From: Scenedesmus sp. ARA3
Taxonomy: Eukaryota; Chlorophyta; Chlorophyceae; Sphaeropleales; Scenedesmaceae
Direction of reading: 5' to 3'
DNA length: 64,000 nt
Assembly (NCBI GenBank): GCA_004335835.1
Contig: RWJK01000566.1
Location: forward strand, 1-64,000
This document shows, one piece after another, positions 42,485-54,350 of the stretch. Below the pieces are notes generated by a model, which worked only from the letters and a program-made list of their open reading frames with translations, did no database searches and was not told where the DNA came from. Every line of letters starts with the position of its first letter. The first letter of the stretch is position 1. Both the position numbers and the translations under genes were made by a program.

Positions 42485-42498
<14 letters not shown>
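39226..42498 (+). CDS. Unrecognised coiled-coil protein with low-complexity tail
   Basis: I do not recognise the family. Six exons join in phase: 39226-39286, 39402-39556, 39682-39979, 40219-40511, 41013-41147 and 41704-42498, giving 578 residues. The N-terminal part has two compact, non-repetitive blocks (QYAGPPGLFNSLYSALGGWL and VIEQMGNWALRGVMFNMCMP), which look like the conserved core. A Ser/Ala/Gln linker follows, then a leucine-zipper-like coiled coil across exons 4-6 (VLQQEVGRLRQEVRCLRTTL; ELQQEVARLRSQNAALQELL), which suggests dimerisation. The last ~240 residues are Ala/Gln/Ser/Pro-rich. No signal peptide or membrane segment. The last exon could be spliced further near 42490, where CAG repeats surround the stop. 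The minus strand of 41994-43091 is also open but is a triplet-repeat shadow. A TGTAA occurs about 330 bp past the stop. Confidence 0.65.
40880..41420 (+). repeat. Echoes around coiled-coil gene exon 5
   Basis: 40880-40942 copies the acceptor and first ~55 bp of exon 5 (GCAGGACAACGCGCGGCTGC...GAGCTGCTGAGCGGC). 41272-41320 copies its end and donor (TGCGCAGCCAGAACAGTGCG, then GTGGCG). A shorter trace is at about 41400-41420. Confidence 0.88.
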
Positions 42499-42517
<19 letters not shown>

Positions 42518-43983
42518 TGATGTGATAGATGACACTTTGAGTGCAGAGCTGAGCCAAAGTGGCGGGGGCAGTGCTGGCGACAGCAGATGGCCTGCGACCC
42601 TGAGCATGCCTGACAGTGAGGCAGCCGCCTGTGCCGGCAGCAGCAACGTCCTTCAGCAAGCAAGCTAGTTGTGCGGTGGCATGGCGTACTGGTGTACCTT
42701 GTCTGACATTTGTGCCTGTTGTCTGGCAGCACCTATATGCAGGAGGCAGCACGGCTTCTACTGCGGGAGCCTGCTGGCAGTTGTGGCAGCAGCAGCACCA
42801 CGTAAGAGCCTGTACTGTTGTATGTAACGGCGTTGTTTTGGTTGATGCAAAGGACAAATACCATGCGCCCGTTCTGGCGATTGTTGATTCAATTGTGTAT
42901 GGAGCAGTTGCTGGTGATGCTATCGTGTCATTTTTTGATAGCAATGTTGTCATAGTATCAATGCACTTGCTGGCTGTTACGAGAGCAGTGCATGACTGCA
43001 AGCAGCAGCTGTGATGTGTGTGCCGCATGGTGCATGCTGCGCTTGCGCCCTGCTTGATCTCAGGTGTGCATGCACAGTCCAATGTGCTCAAGCTGCTGTT
43101 GTGAACGGGATCTCTTGAGCAAAGTGTTGCACATATGTGTGTGCCTGTCAGCCAGCCGCGCGGCAGTCATCAACACCTGATCAACTTGCCCCTCCTGAGT
43201 CCGTTGCTGCGAAGTACAGTCGGGATGTGTCAGTTCAGGAGTTTTCAGCACGGTTGCAAGTTCCGCACATGAGTGCAACTCTCAATGTGCAGGGCAGCAT
43301 GCTGGATTTCATGTGAGTCGTGTAACATGTGAAGTTACATGTAGCTGGCATTCTGTATGTGGGTTGAGCTGTTGCCGGCGGTGTTCAGCTGTGTCAGTTC
43401 CCTGTTTGAATTATCCAGCACACCAATGATTTGCGAATTCTTACATTGCGCCGCTGTTGCCTACGTAATAGAACCACTGATATGTGTCACTCATTCTCTG
43501 TACCTGTGTCACCCGATCTGGAGATCTCGAGAGCTCTGTACCACTGGTACAACACCACCAGCTGTGGCCCTGCAGCCGAGCCATGAGATGAATAAGCACT
43601 ACAACAGGTGAAGTTTAAAAGCAGCCTGCAATAGCTAGTAACACGGCCCAGTCCGACTTGAGTCAAGCTTGCTGCGGCACTGCAGTGCTGGTGGTGATGT
43701 ATTGTACTACAACTTGTAGTGCAGTACTTGTCTGACAGGCTGCAGCCTGACAGCTGTCACACACTGTGCTGCGTGCGTGTGCCACCGCAACATGGTGGTT
43801 TACAATGTTGTTGTTGTGGTCTGAGCACCAAGAAACGGTCCACACCCAGACCCGACACATGTCACGCCTGCGTGGCGTAATTGGCTGCGCGTCATACATG
43901 CATCTAGCAGGTGAAAACACCCTCCACAAGCTTGATGCCGCTGTACTGTAGTGCAGCTTCGCCGAGTCGGCACATCGCACCAC
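42499..43983. other. Convergent intergenic stretch
   Basis: 3' flanks of the coiled-coil gene (+) and the next gene (-). A (CAG)n run directly follows the stop at 42498. TTACA at 43799-43803 is TGTAA on the minus strand, 181 bp beyond the minus-strand stop, and could be its polyadenylation signal. No gene was seen. Confidence 0.45.
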
Positions 43984-45534
43984 CTACTCCAGCTGCAGCC
44001 ACTTGCGCCTGCCACCCTCCAGCCTGTCCCACACACTGCGCCTGCTGCTGCTCCGCTGCACCAAGCCAACCTGCTGCCCTGCAGTGGCCGCGCGCTTCTG
44101 CTGCTGCTGCTGCTTGTGCTTGCTGCGCTGCTGAGGCGCTGAGGGTGGCGGTGATGAGGGTAGCGCGACAGGCAGGCAGCCGCCAGCGCACAGCAGCACC
44201 AGCTGCTCACTGCACTCTGACACTGCACCCAGCTGGCTAACTGTGTCCTCTGCTGGCGTTAGCAGGCCCTTCTCCTTCTTGCTCTTGCCGGAGGACTGCC
44301 CATTGTTGCTGTTGCTAGGCTTGCCGTTGCTGGGGCTGGGTGGATGCGGCGTGCTGTGTGAAGCAGGCTGCTGCTTCACCTTCTTGTGCCTCTTCTTGTT
44401 CCTCTTCTTCTGCTGCTTGATGACGGCGGGCTCAACGCGCAGGCTGCGGCTTTCCTTGCCTGGCTTGGTGGCTGGCATGCGTGCTGTTGGCGTGGCAACT
44501 TCAGGCACTGCTGCAGGGCGCGCGGGGCTGGATGGCTGCATGGCCCACAATGGAACAGTGCCTGCTGCTGCAGCAGGAGAAGCAGGCTCGTGGGGTGCCT
44601 TGGGTGCAGCTGCTGGCAGCAGATGTGGCTGCGAGCCAATTGGGGAGAGCAGCACAGCAGAAGGTAGGTCATGTGGCGCTGCAGGCGGGGTTTGGTCTCT
44701 GGGGTTGTTGGTAATGCAGGTGGATGACGTGCCGCCAGGGCTTGCTTCACGCAGGAAGGTGGAGGGGTGAACAGGGTGCCTGTCGATGGCCACTTGGAAG
44801 GGAGCCAATGCAGGGTGGCTGGGCTGCCACACAGAGATGGCTGACTGGCGGCTGGGCAGCTGGGCTGCAGCGCGCTTGCAGGAACCCAGCTGCAACGGCA
44901 TGTGCACAGCAGAAGCAGCCTGTGGTCAGCACATATGTATTCTGCTGTTTAGTGGATGTTTAGAGCTGCTGCTGTCGCCGCAACTGTTGGTGCTGATACA
45001 GATGTGTATGTGAGGCATCAGATGGCCAGAGAGTTGCCTAATGCCAGCACATGTTACAGGCAGAGACATTCGAGTATCCTGCGCTGCCGCATGCACCCGC
45101 ACACTGCCTTCCGTCCATGTGCACAGCAGCCTAACTAGCAAGCTGACACTGACGTCACACGATGTTCTCCTCACCTGGTCAGGAGAGCTGGGGCACATGT
45201 CCTCCAGTTGCTGCTCTTCATCACCTGCCACGGACCCTTGCTGCAGGCGTGCCAGCAGGCTTCCCAGCTCCTGCTGCTGCTGTTGTGGGCTCAGTGGTGT
45301 CTGCAAGGCAGTGCAGCTTGGACTGCGCTTGCTGAGCAGAAGCTCACTGTTGCAAGGAGCAGCATCCATGCTGCTGGCAGCTGCATTGCCAGCTGTGTAT
45401 ACGCTGCCATGTCCGTTTGCGGTCGAGCTCCTCTGCAGTGCTGCTTTTAAGCGCTCATTGTCTGCCAGCAGGTGTTGGATGAGCTGCTGGGGAGTCTGCT
45501 GCTCTGCCGCTGCTTGCAAAGATGTCCGCCCCAT
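43984..45534 (-). CDS. Unrecognised protein with Lys-rich centre and a conserved-looking C-terminus
   Basis: Two minus-strand exons, 45534-45175 and 44889-43984, join in phase 0 and give 421 residues. I do not recognise the family. The N-terminal QLIQHLLADNERLKAALQRS is a short amphipathic, probably coiled-coil segment. The second exon opens with AAQLPSRQSAISVWQPSHPA, then a Pro/Ala-rich region, a strongly basic stretch (IKQQKKRNKKRHKKVKQQ) that could act as a nuclear or nucleolar signal, and a C-terminus with RRSVWDRLEGGRRKW. SVW appears near both ends of this exon. An upstream in-frame ATG at 45552 is possible. No echo copies were found in its intron. The function is not inferable. Confidence 0.62.
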
Positions 45535-46506
45535 TGCTGTCAGGCAATACAACGGCGTTTAGTAAGACGGAATTATGTTCTTTCTGTGGGCCAGCGCTGG
45601 GTTTGCAGCCTGCACAAAGCAGTTCAGCATCAGCATCAGCTGTCAACGGTCATGCAAGTCGCTCGCTCTGCTGACAGTGACCATAACGGGAGAGACCAAC
45701 ACTTGCAGCGTAGAAGTATCAGCAATTTTTTTTATTCGCACGTCCAGCCATTGCTCACCTGACGCCTTGCACAGCAGTGATTCCCGCGCTTCCGACACTA
45801 AGAATCTCCAGACGTCCTTTCGTGCATGTACCAGCAACTCAAACGTGATACAACTACTTGTGAATGTCGCTTACAGGACATCATACTTCTTCAAGATTGT
45901 TACATTTCAAACAACCCTCAAAACCCTGTACAGGTGCGACCCGCAGCCAAACAAGCAGAGTTCAGCAACATTGTTGCCAGGCCTGAGATAACCAAGCTCG
46001 AATCCCTCAACAGCCAGGCATCAATACCAATGTTGCTCGCAGCCTCGCTGCTTGACAGGAGAATGCAGGAGACATGACAACGCTGTAGGGCGTTTTGAAC
46101 TCACCACGCCATGCAACCAAGGTGTGGCAGGCTGAACACGCGCAGCTGGAGCAAATCACACCCGCAGCCCATCAGCACGCTTGTTACAACAGAACGCTAT
46201 GCCCGAGGGGACCATGCATGCTCATTTTGCATATGGCACCAGAGCAGCCAGAAGCATCCACGGCAGCTGGGAATAACACAGCGATGCGAGTCAGCAGTTG
46301 ACCCCTGCCGTCAGGGCAGATGCAGTACACTGTAGGTGCTGGCTAATGCTCATGTGGCCGAGCAGCATGGCTGAGCAACTGCTGGATCCCACACCCTGTG
46401 CTGCTTTGGCGACGCGCTGCTGATACTGCCAGATCGGCTCCTGCAGCCCACCAGGCTGTAGCTCATCGCTCATGCCTGCAGGCAGCACACTGCCCAGGTT
46501 TACTGA
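45535..46506. other. Intergenic stretch between two minus-strand genes
   Basis: It holds the upstream region of the 43984-45534 gene and the 3' flank of the zinc-finger gene. It is more AT-rich around 45640-46000, with a T-run at 45726-45732. No coding signal is supported. Confidence 0.45.
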
Positions 46507-49006
46507 TTACCGCTTGGCCTTGGCAACACGCGCTGCTGCAGCCTCTTGGGCAGCTGCCGCAGCTGCCGCTGGCTGTATCCTGTTGCCGCGCTGCACAAAG
46601 CCTGCCGATTTACGCTTTTTACCATGCCCATGCTTCACGTCTGCAGCAGCCGCTGCTGCCTCGTCTCGCTGTGCTGCTTTTCTTGGACTAGCTTTTGCTG
46701 CTGCGGCAGCTGCAGCTTTAGTTCCCAGCCGATCCTTGGCACGACGGGCTGCTGGGCTGCGCTGCTGCTGTGGATGCACTCTTCCAGCAGCAGCAGCAAC
46801 AGCAGCAGTACCAGCAGCAACAGCTGCTGCCACGACAGCATCTGCCACTGCCGGATCAAGAACAGGGACAGGGATAGGCATGTGCCTATGTCGCTTCCTG
46901 CTGCCTGCTGATGCCACTCCTGCAGGCTGCTGCTCTGCTGCGAGCGCTGCAGAGGCAGCCGCACCGGCACTGCCAGCAGCAGCTGCCAACGGTGACACTG
47001 CAAGCCCAGCCAGCAGCAGATCCTCTTCCTGTTCCTCATCCTCATGAGCTGCGGCCTGCAAGTCCTGCTGCTGTTGCTGCTGCTGCTGCTGCTCTGCCAT
47101 GGCCGCATTTGCGCGCCGCCAGGCAACGCCGCCTCTTCTTGTTCTTCGCAGCGGTGATAACACTTGACCCCCGCTCAGCTGCTGCTGCAGCTGCTGCTCA
47201 GCAGTCTCCTGCGCAGCTTGTTGGTGCAACACACGACTCCCTGCACGCGTTGCCGTCTCAGCTCCCCCAACACTACCACCAGAGCCTGCCAGGCCCCCTG
47301 CAGCAGCAGAACCATGCTGCTGCAAGCCCAGCATCACGCTGGCTGCTGCAGCCGCCGCCGGCGCATCCGCCAGCAGCAGCAGCAGCTCAGGCGGCAGCAC
47401 ATGCACCCCTGGGTCCATCCACACCTGCAGTGCAGGCTCGGCTGCAGGCATGGCTGCTGGCGGCTGCTGGCAGCAGCGCTGCGCAAGCCAGCTGCAGCAC
47501 TGGTGCTCCAAGTGCTGCCAGAATAGGTGCAGTGCATCTGCTGCTCCCTGGGGCACAGGCACAGGCAGGCCAGCCTGCTGCAGATCTGCAAAGGCGTCCA
47601 GGTATGCTTCTGCCTCTTCCATGAAGGACAGCAGCAGATCTGACACCACTGCTGCTGCGTCAGTTTGCTGCTGCTGCGGTCTGTTGGCCTGCCGGTGCAG
47701 CAGCGCTGATTTTGCTGCAGCTGGCATGCACTGGACCGCGCTCGCCACGACCGCCGCGGCGCGCTGCACTGCTGCCGCAGCCTGTGCCAAGCTGCGCAGG
47801 TGGCAGCAGCAGGCAGGCGTGAACAAGGAGGCGCGATGAGCGCTTGCGCCCCCTGCTGCACCAGCAGCAGCTGGCTCTGCAAGCGGCTCGGCAGCATTGC
47901 CGGCTGTAGTTGCTGCTGCTGCTATCTGTGGGCTGGCACTGCGGCTAGCACCAAGCTGTTGTTGCTGCTGCCGCTGCTGCTGGTGCTGCTGAGGTGAGGT
48001 GCTGCGCGTAGGAGGCTCAAAGGCAGTGATGATTGCTGCCAGGTGCTGCTCAGACCTGCACACACAGCAGCAGAGAGACACACCACAACTCCATAAAGAT
48101 TGCAGGCATACAGGTAGCGCGTTACACCAGCTAGAAGGGACCTTATTAGAGACTTGGCACTGTCTACGGCATGGCAAGCGAAGACACATGACTGCACAGA
48201 TCACATCACACTTCTACATCTGTCTCGTCTGCATGAGCTGCAGCTTCAGTTGATGTGGAAGAAGGGGTCAGCAGCTATATACTCACATGAGGGGTGCCAG
48301 CAGCTGGGCCTCCCCCAACCACTGCTCACTGCAGGGGCTACCGCCGCGCCCAGCTGGCACCTCGCCAGCAGCAGCGCCACCACCACTGCTGCTGCCATCT
48401 GCACCTGCTGCACCAACACCACCTCCGCTTCCTCCTCCTACTGCAGACCCTGCTGCTGCTGCTGCTGCTGCCGGCTGGGCTAGGGGCTGCCTCCACCAGT
48501 CCTGCAGGGCAGGCAGGCCCAGCAGGCCCCGCCCCTGCAGCGCCTGAGCCCGCACCAGCAGCTGCAGCAAGTGGTGCGGCATCAGGCAGTGCGCCCACAA
48601 CGCAGCCTGGGACGGGAACGACTCACTGCAGACGGCACAGCTGTGCCGCTGCTGCCAGGCCTGCTGCTGCTGCTGCTGGTGTGCTGTAGCTGCCTGTAGG
48701 GCAGCAGCTGCTGCAGCAGCAGTAACCGGCGTGATAGGATGCCCAGCTGCGTCGAGGGTTCCGCGCTGGTACATGGTGGCATCTGCTGGTGCTGGTGCTG
48801 CTGCTGCTGCTGGTGCTGCTGCTGCTGCTGCAGCAGCTGTATCAATCACATCTGTTTCAGAATGTCTGCCTGGCGCCTGATCATCTTCGGCAGCTTTTGT
48901 GGCATGCATATGGATCTGCTGCTGCTGCTGAGGGGTGCTGGTGGGCTGTGCTGTCAGGGCCTGGTGCAGAGCCTGTAAGGTGGCCTGCAGCACCCCAGCC
49001 TGAACA

Positions 49007-49038
<32 letters not shown>

Positions 49039-49933
49039 CCAGCAGCAGCAGCACCAGCAGCAGCAGCAGCGGGCAGCACAAAGGTCGAAGGAGATTCATA
49101 AGAGTGAGCTGTCAGTGTTACCGCTGCATGAACCGTGTACATGTGAGATAATGGTGGTTATGCTAGTGTGCGCCATGGTCGCATGCCATCATGTGCTGCA
49201 ACCAGTGGACCTTGCATACATACGAGCAAATCAACCCATAACCAGGAGGAGCGCCAGCGCCCAAGGGTGCTGCTGAATGCAACACTGTTTGCGTGCCGTG
49301 CCATCCCTTCAACAGTGTGCAGCGATCTCAAAAGCAGTTACATGTTGAACAACAGGAGCTACACCTGCTGCTGTGGTCCTCGCAACCCACCTGCTGTGCA
49401 GCTGTTTGCAGCAATTGACGGCTATCCGGCAAGCTTCCTTGCTGCTGCTGCTGCTGCTGCTCCTCACAAGCGTGCAGCAGCTGCGCCAGCATCTGCTGCT
49501 GCCGTTGTATCAGCTGCCGCATAGCCATGCTGCCTTCCTCACTGTCATCTCCAGCAGCATGTCGTGCCGCAGCTGCATGCTGTGCCGCGGCACCAGCAGC
49601 ATCGCTGCTTGCCTGCAGCTGCTGCCGCAAAGTGTCTCGCTCCTGCTGCAGCTGCAGCACAGCTGACTCCAGCTGTTGGTTCCTGCCCACCAGCTGCCGC
49701 AGCCGCTGCAGCAGCAGGGCCGGCTGCAGCCCCGCTGCCTGTGCTGCTGAGCCAGGCTGCAGCTGCCGCAGCTGGCTGCCGTTGCCAACACTGCTGCTGC
49801 TGCTGGCTGTGTCTAGGCCTGCCAGCGTTCCTGCAAGCTGCAGCTCCGTCTGCAGGGCCAGCTTCTGCCGCAGCAGGCTGTGCATCTCCTGCTCCAGCAC
49901 TGCCACCAGCACAGCAACACCAGGCAGCGCCAT
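46507..49933 (-). CDS. Large low-complexity protein with a single C2H2 zinc finger
   Basis: Three minus-strand exons, 49933-49391, 48999-48287 and 48055-46507, join in phases 0 and 2 (a Met codon is split at the second junction) and give 934 residues. Residues 1-180 contain a heptad-like coiled coil (VAVLEQEMHSLLRQKLALQT; RNQQLESAVLQLQQERDTLR). At about residue 302 there is one C2H2 finger, CAVCSESFPSQAALWAH, then four residues and a second His (C-x2-C-x12-H-x4-H). The rest is mostly Ala/Gln-rich, with a less repetitive block (DLLLSFMEEAEAYLDAFADL) and a basic C-terminus (KHGHGKKRKS; RVAKAKR). A nuclear, nucleic-acid-binding role is plausible from the finger and basic tail but not proven. I do not recognise the family. 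No echoes were noticed in its introns. Confidence 0.68.
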
Positions 49934-50411
49934 GGTGGCCTGCAGGTTCAATCTAGTAGGGATATGATCGCGTGTCCAAGGTGTGACGTGCTTTTGTGCC
50001 GATGTGCAACAGCAGGTGACGCTATGTCCAGCAGTAGCTGACCTGGCAGTGTGTGCCTGCAAGATTCACATCCTGAACGCGTGTGCAGGTGAGGGTGTTA
50101 CTGCCTACCACTAAGCATGCGGCCAACTGCTGCAACAAGAACAGCTGCCACTACACCTCAGGAGAAGCGCAGCAGCAGCTGGGCTATGACATGTCACATT
50201 CAGGTGTCACTTTCCTGCAGTGTAGCAACCGTGCCGTTCTGGACTTCATCTGTTTGTTTGTGGGCATCCTGTCTCGTTTCTGACCAAAAGACAACGGCAC
50301 GCCTCGACGCCGTCTGCTTCGAAACATTTTCAACTCGCTGCACAGCTGTACTTTGCCACTGTGAAAGTCACTAAACTACATTGATCGAACATTGAGTTCA
50401 CTATCGTCAGG
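49934..50411. promoter_or_regulatory. Short bidirectional promoter region
   Basis: 478 bp lie between the start codons of the zinc-finger gene (-) and SURF6 (+). The right half (50280-50400) is AT-richer than the window average. No defined element was recognised. Confidence 0.45.
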
Positions 50412-53400
50412 ATGGTGGACATGGCAGCAGCAGTAGCGGGGCACTGCCGCTTCTTCGACTATCTAGCGGACCTCGTGGACCCCAAATTCTATCATGCAGA
50501 CGACAGGGAGCATATAAACCCAAAGTACATGAAGCACGCTGAGCGGGCAGCCACCAAGCGCGCATTCAAGGAACAGTACAAGCAGAACAAGCGCGCCAAG
50601 CTGGACCCAGATGCAGTGAAAACAACAACAGAGCTGCACAAAAAGCAGGCACAGGAAGTAGCAGAGCGACAAGCAGCTGGGGAGCCAGTAGGAGGGCTGG
50701 CAGCACTAGGCACCCTGCACCTGTCTGCCGGCGGCCAGCCATCAAGGGAAGAGCTGCTGCAGCGGCTGCATGCCAAAATGGAGGTGCGCTGCGTTGCATG
50801 TAGCGTTGTCATGAAGTTCAGGTGCTTGCAGGACAGCTGTTTGGCGTGCAGCTGAAAAGGGAAGACCGTGAAGCACATTTGCGTGCTAGGGTTTGGCCAG
50901 GCCAGCATGATGGGCAGCTGCTGCTCGGCATGTGCGTTGCACTGTGCATCAGCTGCTGACAGCTGTGAGGGCATGAAGTTGTTGAAGTACCTTCAACCAC
51001 AACACAGCAGCAACGGCACCCAAAGTGTCACACTCTGCAGGTCAGCTAGCTTGGACGCCTGCAGCAGAGATGTTCTTAGCATCCCCAGCCAAACGGCAAT
51101 AAACAGGCCTGCCTGCTTCTCACTCCTGGCCTGGCTGAGGTCCCTTCTAGCTTACCAACCCAGTGCCGGCTGTCATTACTGTCACAATCACTGCCCGTCA
51201 ACCGTGCGCCAGGCTGCGCGCAAGGCCCGCAATGCCAAGGAGGGCGGCGAAGGGGCCGACAAGCAGCCCAAGGGCGCAGCTGACAACGCCAAGCAGTGGC
51301 GGCAAGAGCAGCTGGGCAAGAAGCTGAAGGCCAAGCAGCAGCAGCAGCAGCAGCAGCAGCAGGGCCAGAAGCAGCAGCAGCAGCAGCAGGACGCAGCACA
51401 GAAAAGGTGAGGCGCATGGGCCTGCTGCAGCATCAGCTGTCCTGGTAGCCGCTGACACTGCTTTGCACATTACGTTTCAGCAGTAGGAAGAAGCACTCGC
51501 AACTTGCACTTCACCTGCTTTGCTGCTCGTCACATTTTCGTGCACAACAGCTGTTACTGGGTCGAGTGTTGTACCTCTACTGCTTGTATCACTGCTTGGT
51601 GACTGCAGGAAGCAGCAGCAGCAGCAGCCTGAGGGTGCACCAGCAGCAAAGAAGGCAAAGGGCGAGCAGCAGCAGCAACGGCAGCAGCAGGGGCAGCAGC
51701 AGCAGCAGCAGCAAGGCACCGGGCTGGCGTTCAACAAGCTGCAGCTAGACACAGGTGGGCTTGCAGGAGTGCTGTGCATGCTGTGTGTCTTGGCTTCTGT
51801 CGTGTTGCTGCATGGTTCATGCTAGTGCTGCTGGCAGTCCAGCATTGTGTTGTGACGTGTGCATGTGTTGTCATGTTTGTCTGCAGTAGCAGCGTGAACA
51901 GGTTGTGATGGGTGTTAACTGTGTGTGCCGAGCTGTTGCATTGGCAGCGCGTGTGGCAGAAGCAGCTGGCAGCAGCTGCCCAGAGTTTTGTCCAGCCCCC
52001 CTGTGATGCATATGTTATGCAAACTGACGCTCAAACCATGGAGCTCTTTTCCGCTTATTGTCTGAGGGGAGTAGCTGGCTGCTGCAGCAGTGCGGTGCTT
52101 TTGCCGACAGTGGCTCAGCAGCTGGTGTGGTGGCCTGGTGGTTGCACATGGTCAAGTGTGCGCTGTCTGCTTTACTGCCGGTCTGGCAAGCTGCCTGTTG
52201 TGCCTACCTGCTATGTGCCACGGCATTGAACCAGTGTTCAGCCAGCATTCTGTCTGCTTGCTACTGCTGCTGCTGTTGCGCGTGTGCTGCCGCAGGCGTG
52301 CTTGTGCCATTGTTGCTGCCAGCGCCTGCCTTTCGCATCCCCTTTCCTTGCAGCAGCATGCTGAGAACAGTGCTTATGTTCTGCTGTGTGTTTGTCTGCT
52401 GCAATGCGCTGCTGCAGGCCGGCCTGTGCCAGGCCGCCACGGCTCCAAGGCCAAGCCCAGCAAGGCGGAGGCGCTCAAGGCGGCAGAGGACAAGCAGGCG
52501 CGCCTGGCAGACGCAGCAGCACGCCAGGACAAGGTGCGTGCGCCGAGTACACCGAGCAATTGCAAGGCTGTGTGTGTGTGCAGCAGTAGTGGGATAGCAG
52601 TTAGGGCTGGCATCACCTGCAGCAATCAGGCAGTGCAGCACGGTGCATGCTGCACTTCAACGCCCCGCCATGCCACCGCATCAACATACAGCAATGCTTT
52701 GCTGAGCAACTGGAGTGGTTTTTCCACTACAGCACATCTCAACCACCACCTTCACTACACAGGAGGTCTTTGCCGCGACAACGTGGCCAACAGACCCCAA
52801 GCTGCTCTCATCCACCCCACTTGTTCTCATCGCTTGCGGCGTGCCCTCACTTACACTGCAACACCTCGCCATCCAGCATTCAACATTACGAGTGGCAAGC
52901 ATGCTACTCACATGCACACAAACCAATTTTCATTTCTGAACCTGCAGGAAGCCACTGCGGCAGAGGCGTGGCGTGCCGCGTTGGCGCGCGCCTCTGGCGA
53001 GCGCGTGCTGGACGACCCCAAGCTGCTGCTGCTGCTGCTGCTCTGCCCCACCACTCACGAACACTGCAATGGCCCCACCATGCAACAAAAGTGACTGCGC
53101 TATGCAGCATTTTTCTTTGCTGTGTATACCAGCAAACGATCCAGCGCTCTTTGAATCACGTCCTGTACCTGCAGGAAGCCATCGCGGCAGAGGCGTGGCG
53201 TGCCGCGCTGGCGCGCGCCTCTGGCGAGCGCGTGCTGGACGACCCCAAGCTGCTGCGGCGCAGCCTGAAGAAGGAGGCGCAAGAGAAGGCGCGCAAGGCC
53301 AAGCGCTGGGCGGAGCGCAACAGCGCGCAGCAGGAGCAGCAGAAGGCGCGCCAGGACAAGTGAGTGTGCTGTTATGATCTTGGATATTGTGGGGTGGTGG

Positions 53401-53985
53401 GGAGCGTGGCCTGACAGCAGGCATGACAGCGGGCCGGGTGTGCGCGACGCATTTGCCAGAGTTCAGGTTGTATTGAGGGCACGTGTTTGCCCCATCCGCA
53501 CTTGCATCCTTCACTGCAGGCACAAGGACACCCTTGCTGCCCCCGCTCAAGTGCTGTTGGTATTGTGTGTGCATTGCGGCTGTACGCGCCTGCTTCTGTG
53601 CATCACCACAGGCGCATGACACCCCGGCGGCGCGCTCCGCCGTCAAGCACTATGTTCTGCGGTCAAGCATTGTGCCTGACTTCACTTCACTTGTCGTACT
53701 GACAGCCGTCATGGAAATTTTCACCATGCGCAGGCGCAAGGACAACCTGGCGGCGCGCTCCGCGGTGAAACAATGCGCCACGCTCACGCATTGCGCCATG
53801 TTTCATGCCATACTGACGGCCGTCACAAAACCATTTATTGGTGCTGCAGGCGCAAGGACAACCTGGCGGCACGCTCCGCGGTGAAGCTGGAGAAGAAGAA
53901 GGAGCGGCGCGACAAGAAGCTGCTGCGGGCCGGCTTCGAGGGCCGCAAGGCGGGCTTCATCAACGCACCCAAGGCCAAGCAGTGA
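50412..53985 (+). CDS. SURF6: SURF6/Rrp14 nucleolar ribosome-biogenesis protein
   Basis: SURF6 (yeast Rrp14) is a nucleolar RNA-binding protein needed for pre-rRNA processing and 60S/40S assembly. Six exons join in phase: 50412-50783, 51213-51406, 51609-51754, 52418-52533, 53175-53359 and 53850-53985, giving 382 residues. Family marks are SREELLQRLHAKME at the end of exon 1, GLAFNKLQLDTG at the end of exon 3 (family FSKLxFxTG), and the Lys/Arg-rich C-terminal helix: RRSLKKEAQEKARKAKRW, KARQDKRKDNLAARSAVKLE, KKKERRDKKLLRAGFEGRKA, GFINAPK. Poly-Gln insertions in exons 2 and 3 come from CAG runs. The start at 50412 (MVDMAAAVAG) could instead be 50421. The last two introns and the 3' flank hold exon echoes; a dispersed repeat lies in intron 3. 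Confidence 0.9.
51993..52073 (+). repeat. Dispersed repeat, copy 2 (SURF6 intron)
   Basis: Nearly identical to 35385-35470 in a PRP19 intron, with a few substitutions in ~78 bp. Both copies are in the sense orientation of their host gene and read open as PCDAYVMQTDAQTMELFSAY or close to it. It may be the remnant of a mobile element or a spread intronic element. Confidence 0.85.
52943..53775 (+). repeat. Acceptor echoes of SURF6 exons 5 and 6
   Basis: 52943-53034 copies the acceptor and first ~80 bp of exon 5 (CTGCAGGAAGCCACTGCGGC...GACGACCCCAAGCTGCTG), then turns into (CTG)n. 53733-53772 is a close copy of the exon 6 start (GCAGGCGCAAGGACAACCTG), 53608-53650 is a degraded one, and 53513-53530 is a trace. 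Confidence 0.9.
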
Positions 53986-54039
53986 TGATGCTGGTGTTGA
54001 TGCAACTCGTCAGTGCATCAGTGCACGCTTCTATTCCAA

Positions 54040-54350
54040 GGAAAGCAGCAGCTGCTGCTTCAAAGGGCACAAGGCGGGCTTCATCTACACACCCAAGGCC
54101 AAGCAGTGATGACGCCCGCGGTGCAGTCGAGTGTGATGTTGGGTTTGGCTCAGGGATGACAGCAGCTGCTGTGCGCCGGCTTCAAAGCCCGCAAGGCGGG
54201 CTTCATCAACGCACCCAAGGCCAAGCAGGGATCAGCTGCCGGTGCTGATGCAACGGCATTGGTGCACGCTTTTGATATGTGAATGGCATGAGCTGCTGCT
54301 GCAAGGGGCGCAAGGCGGGCACCATCATGGCGCTGGCCCAAATCGTTTGC
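54040..54350 (+). repeat. Three echoes of the SURF6 coding end beyond the stop codon
   Basis: Copies of the terminal bases (GGCGGGCTTCATC...CCCAAGGCCAAGCAG) lie at about 54048-54112 and 54165-54232, with a shorter one at about 54291-54340, after the real end at 53985. Spacing is about 115 bp. The first keeps TGATGA after CAG; the second reads CAGGGATCA and has lost the stop. Confidence 0.9.

Noticed and set aside
41994..43091. 365-codon minus-strand open frame
   Set aside because: Antisense to the last exon of the coiled-coil gene. It is open only because CAG/CTG/GCA repeats lack stops in most frames, and no domain or splice support was found.
52090..53094. 334-codon plus-strand open frame
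   Set aside because: It runs through SURF6 intron, exon 4 in its correct frame, another intron and an exon echo. Only the 52418-52533 part is coding.
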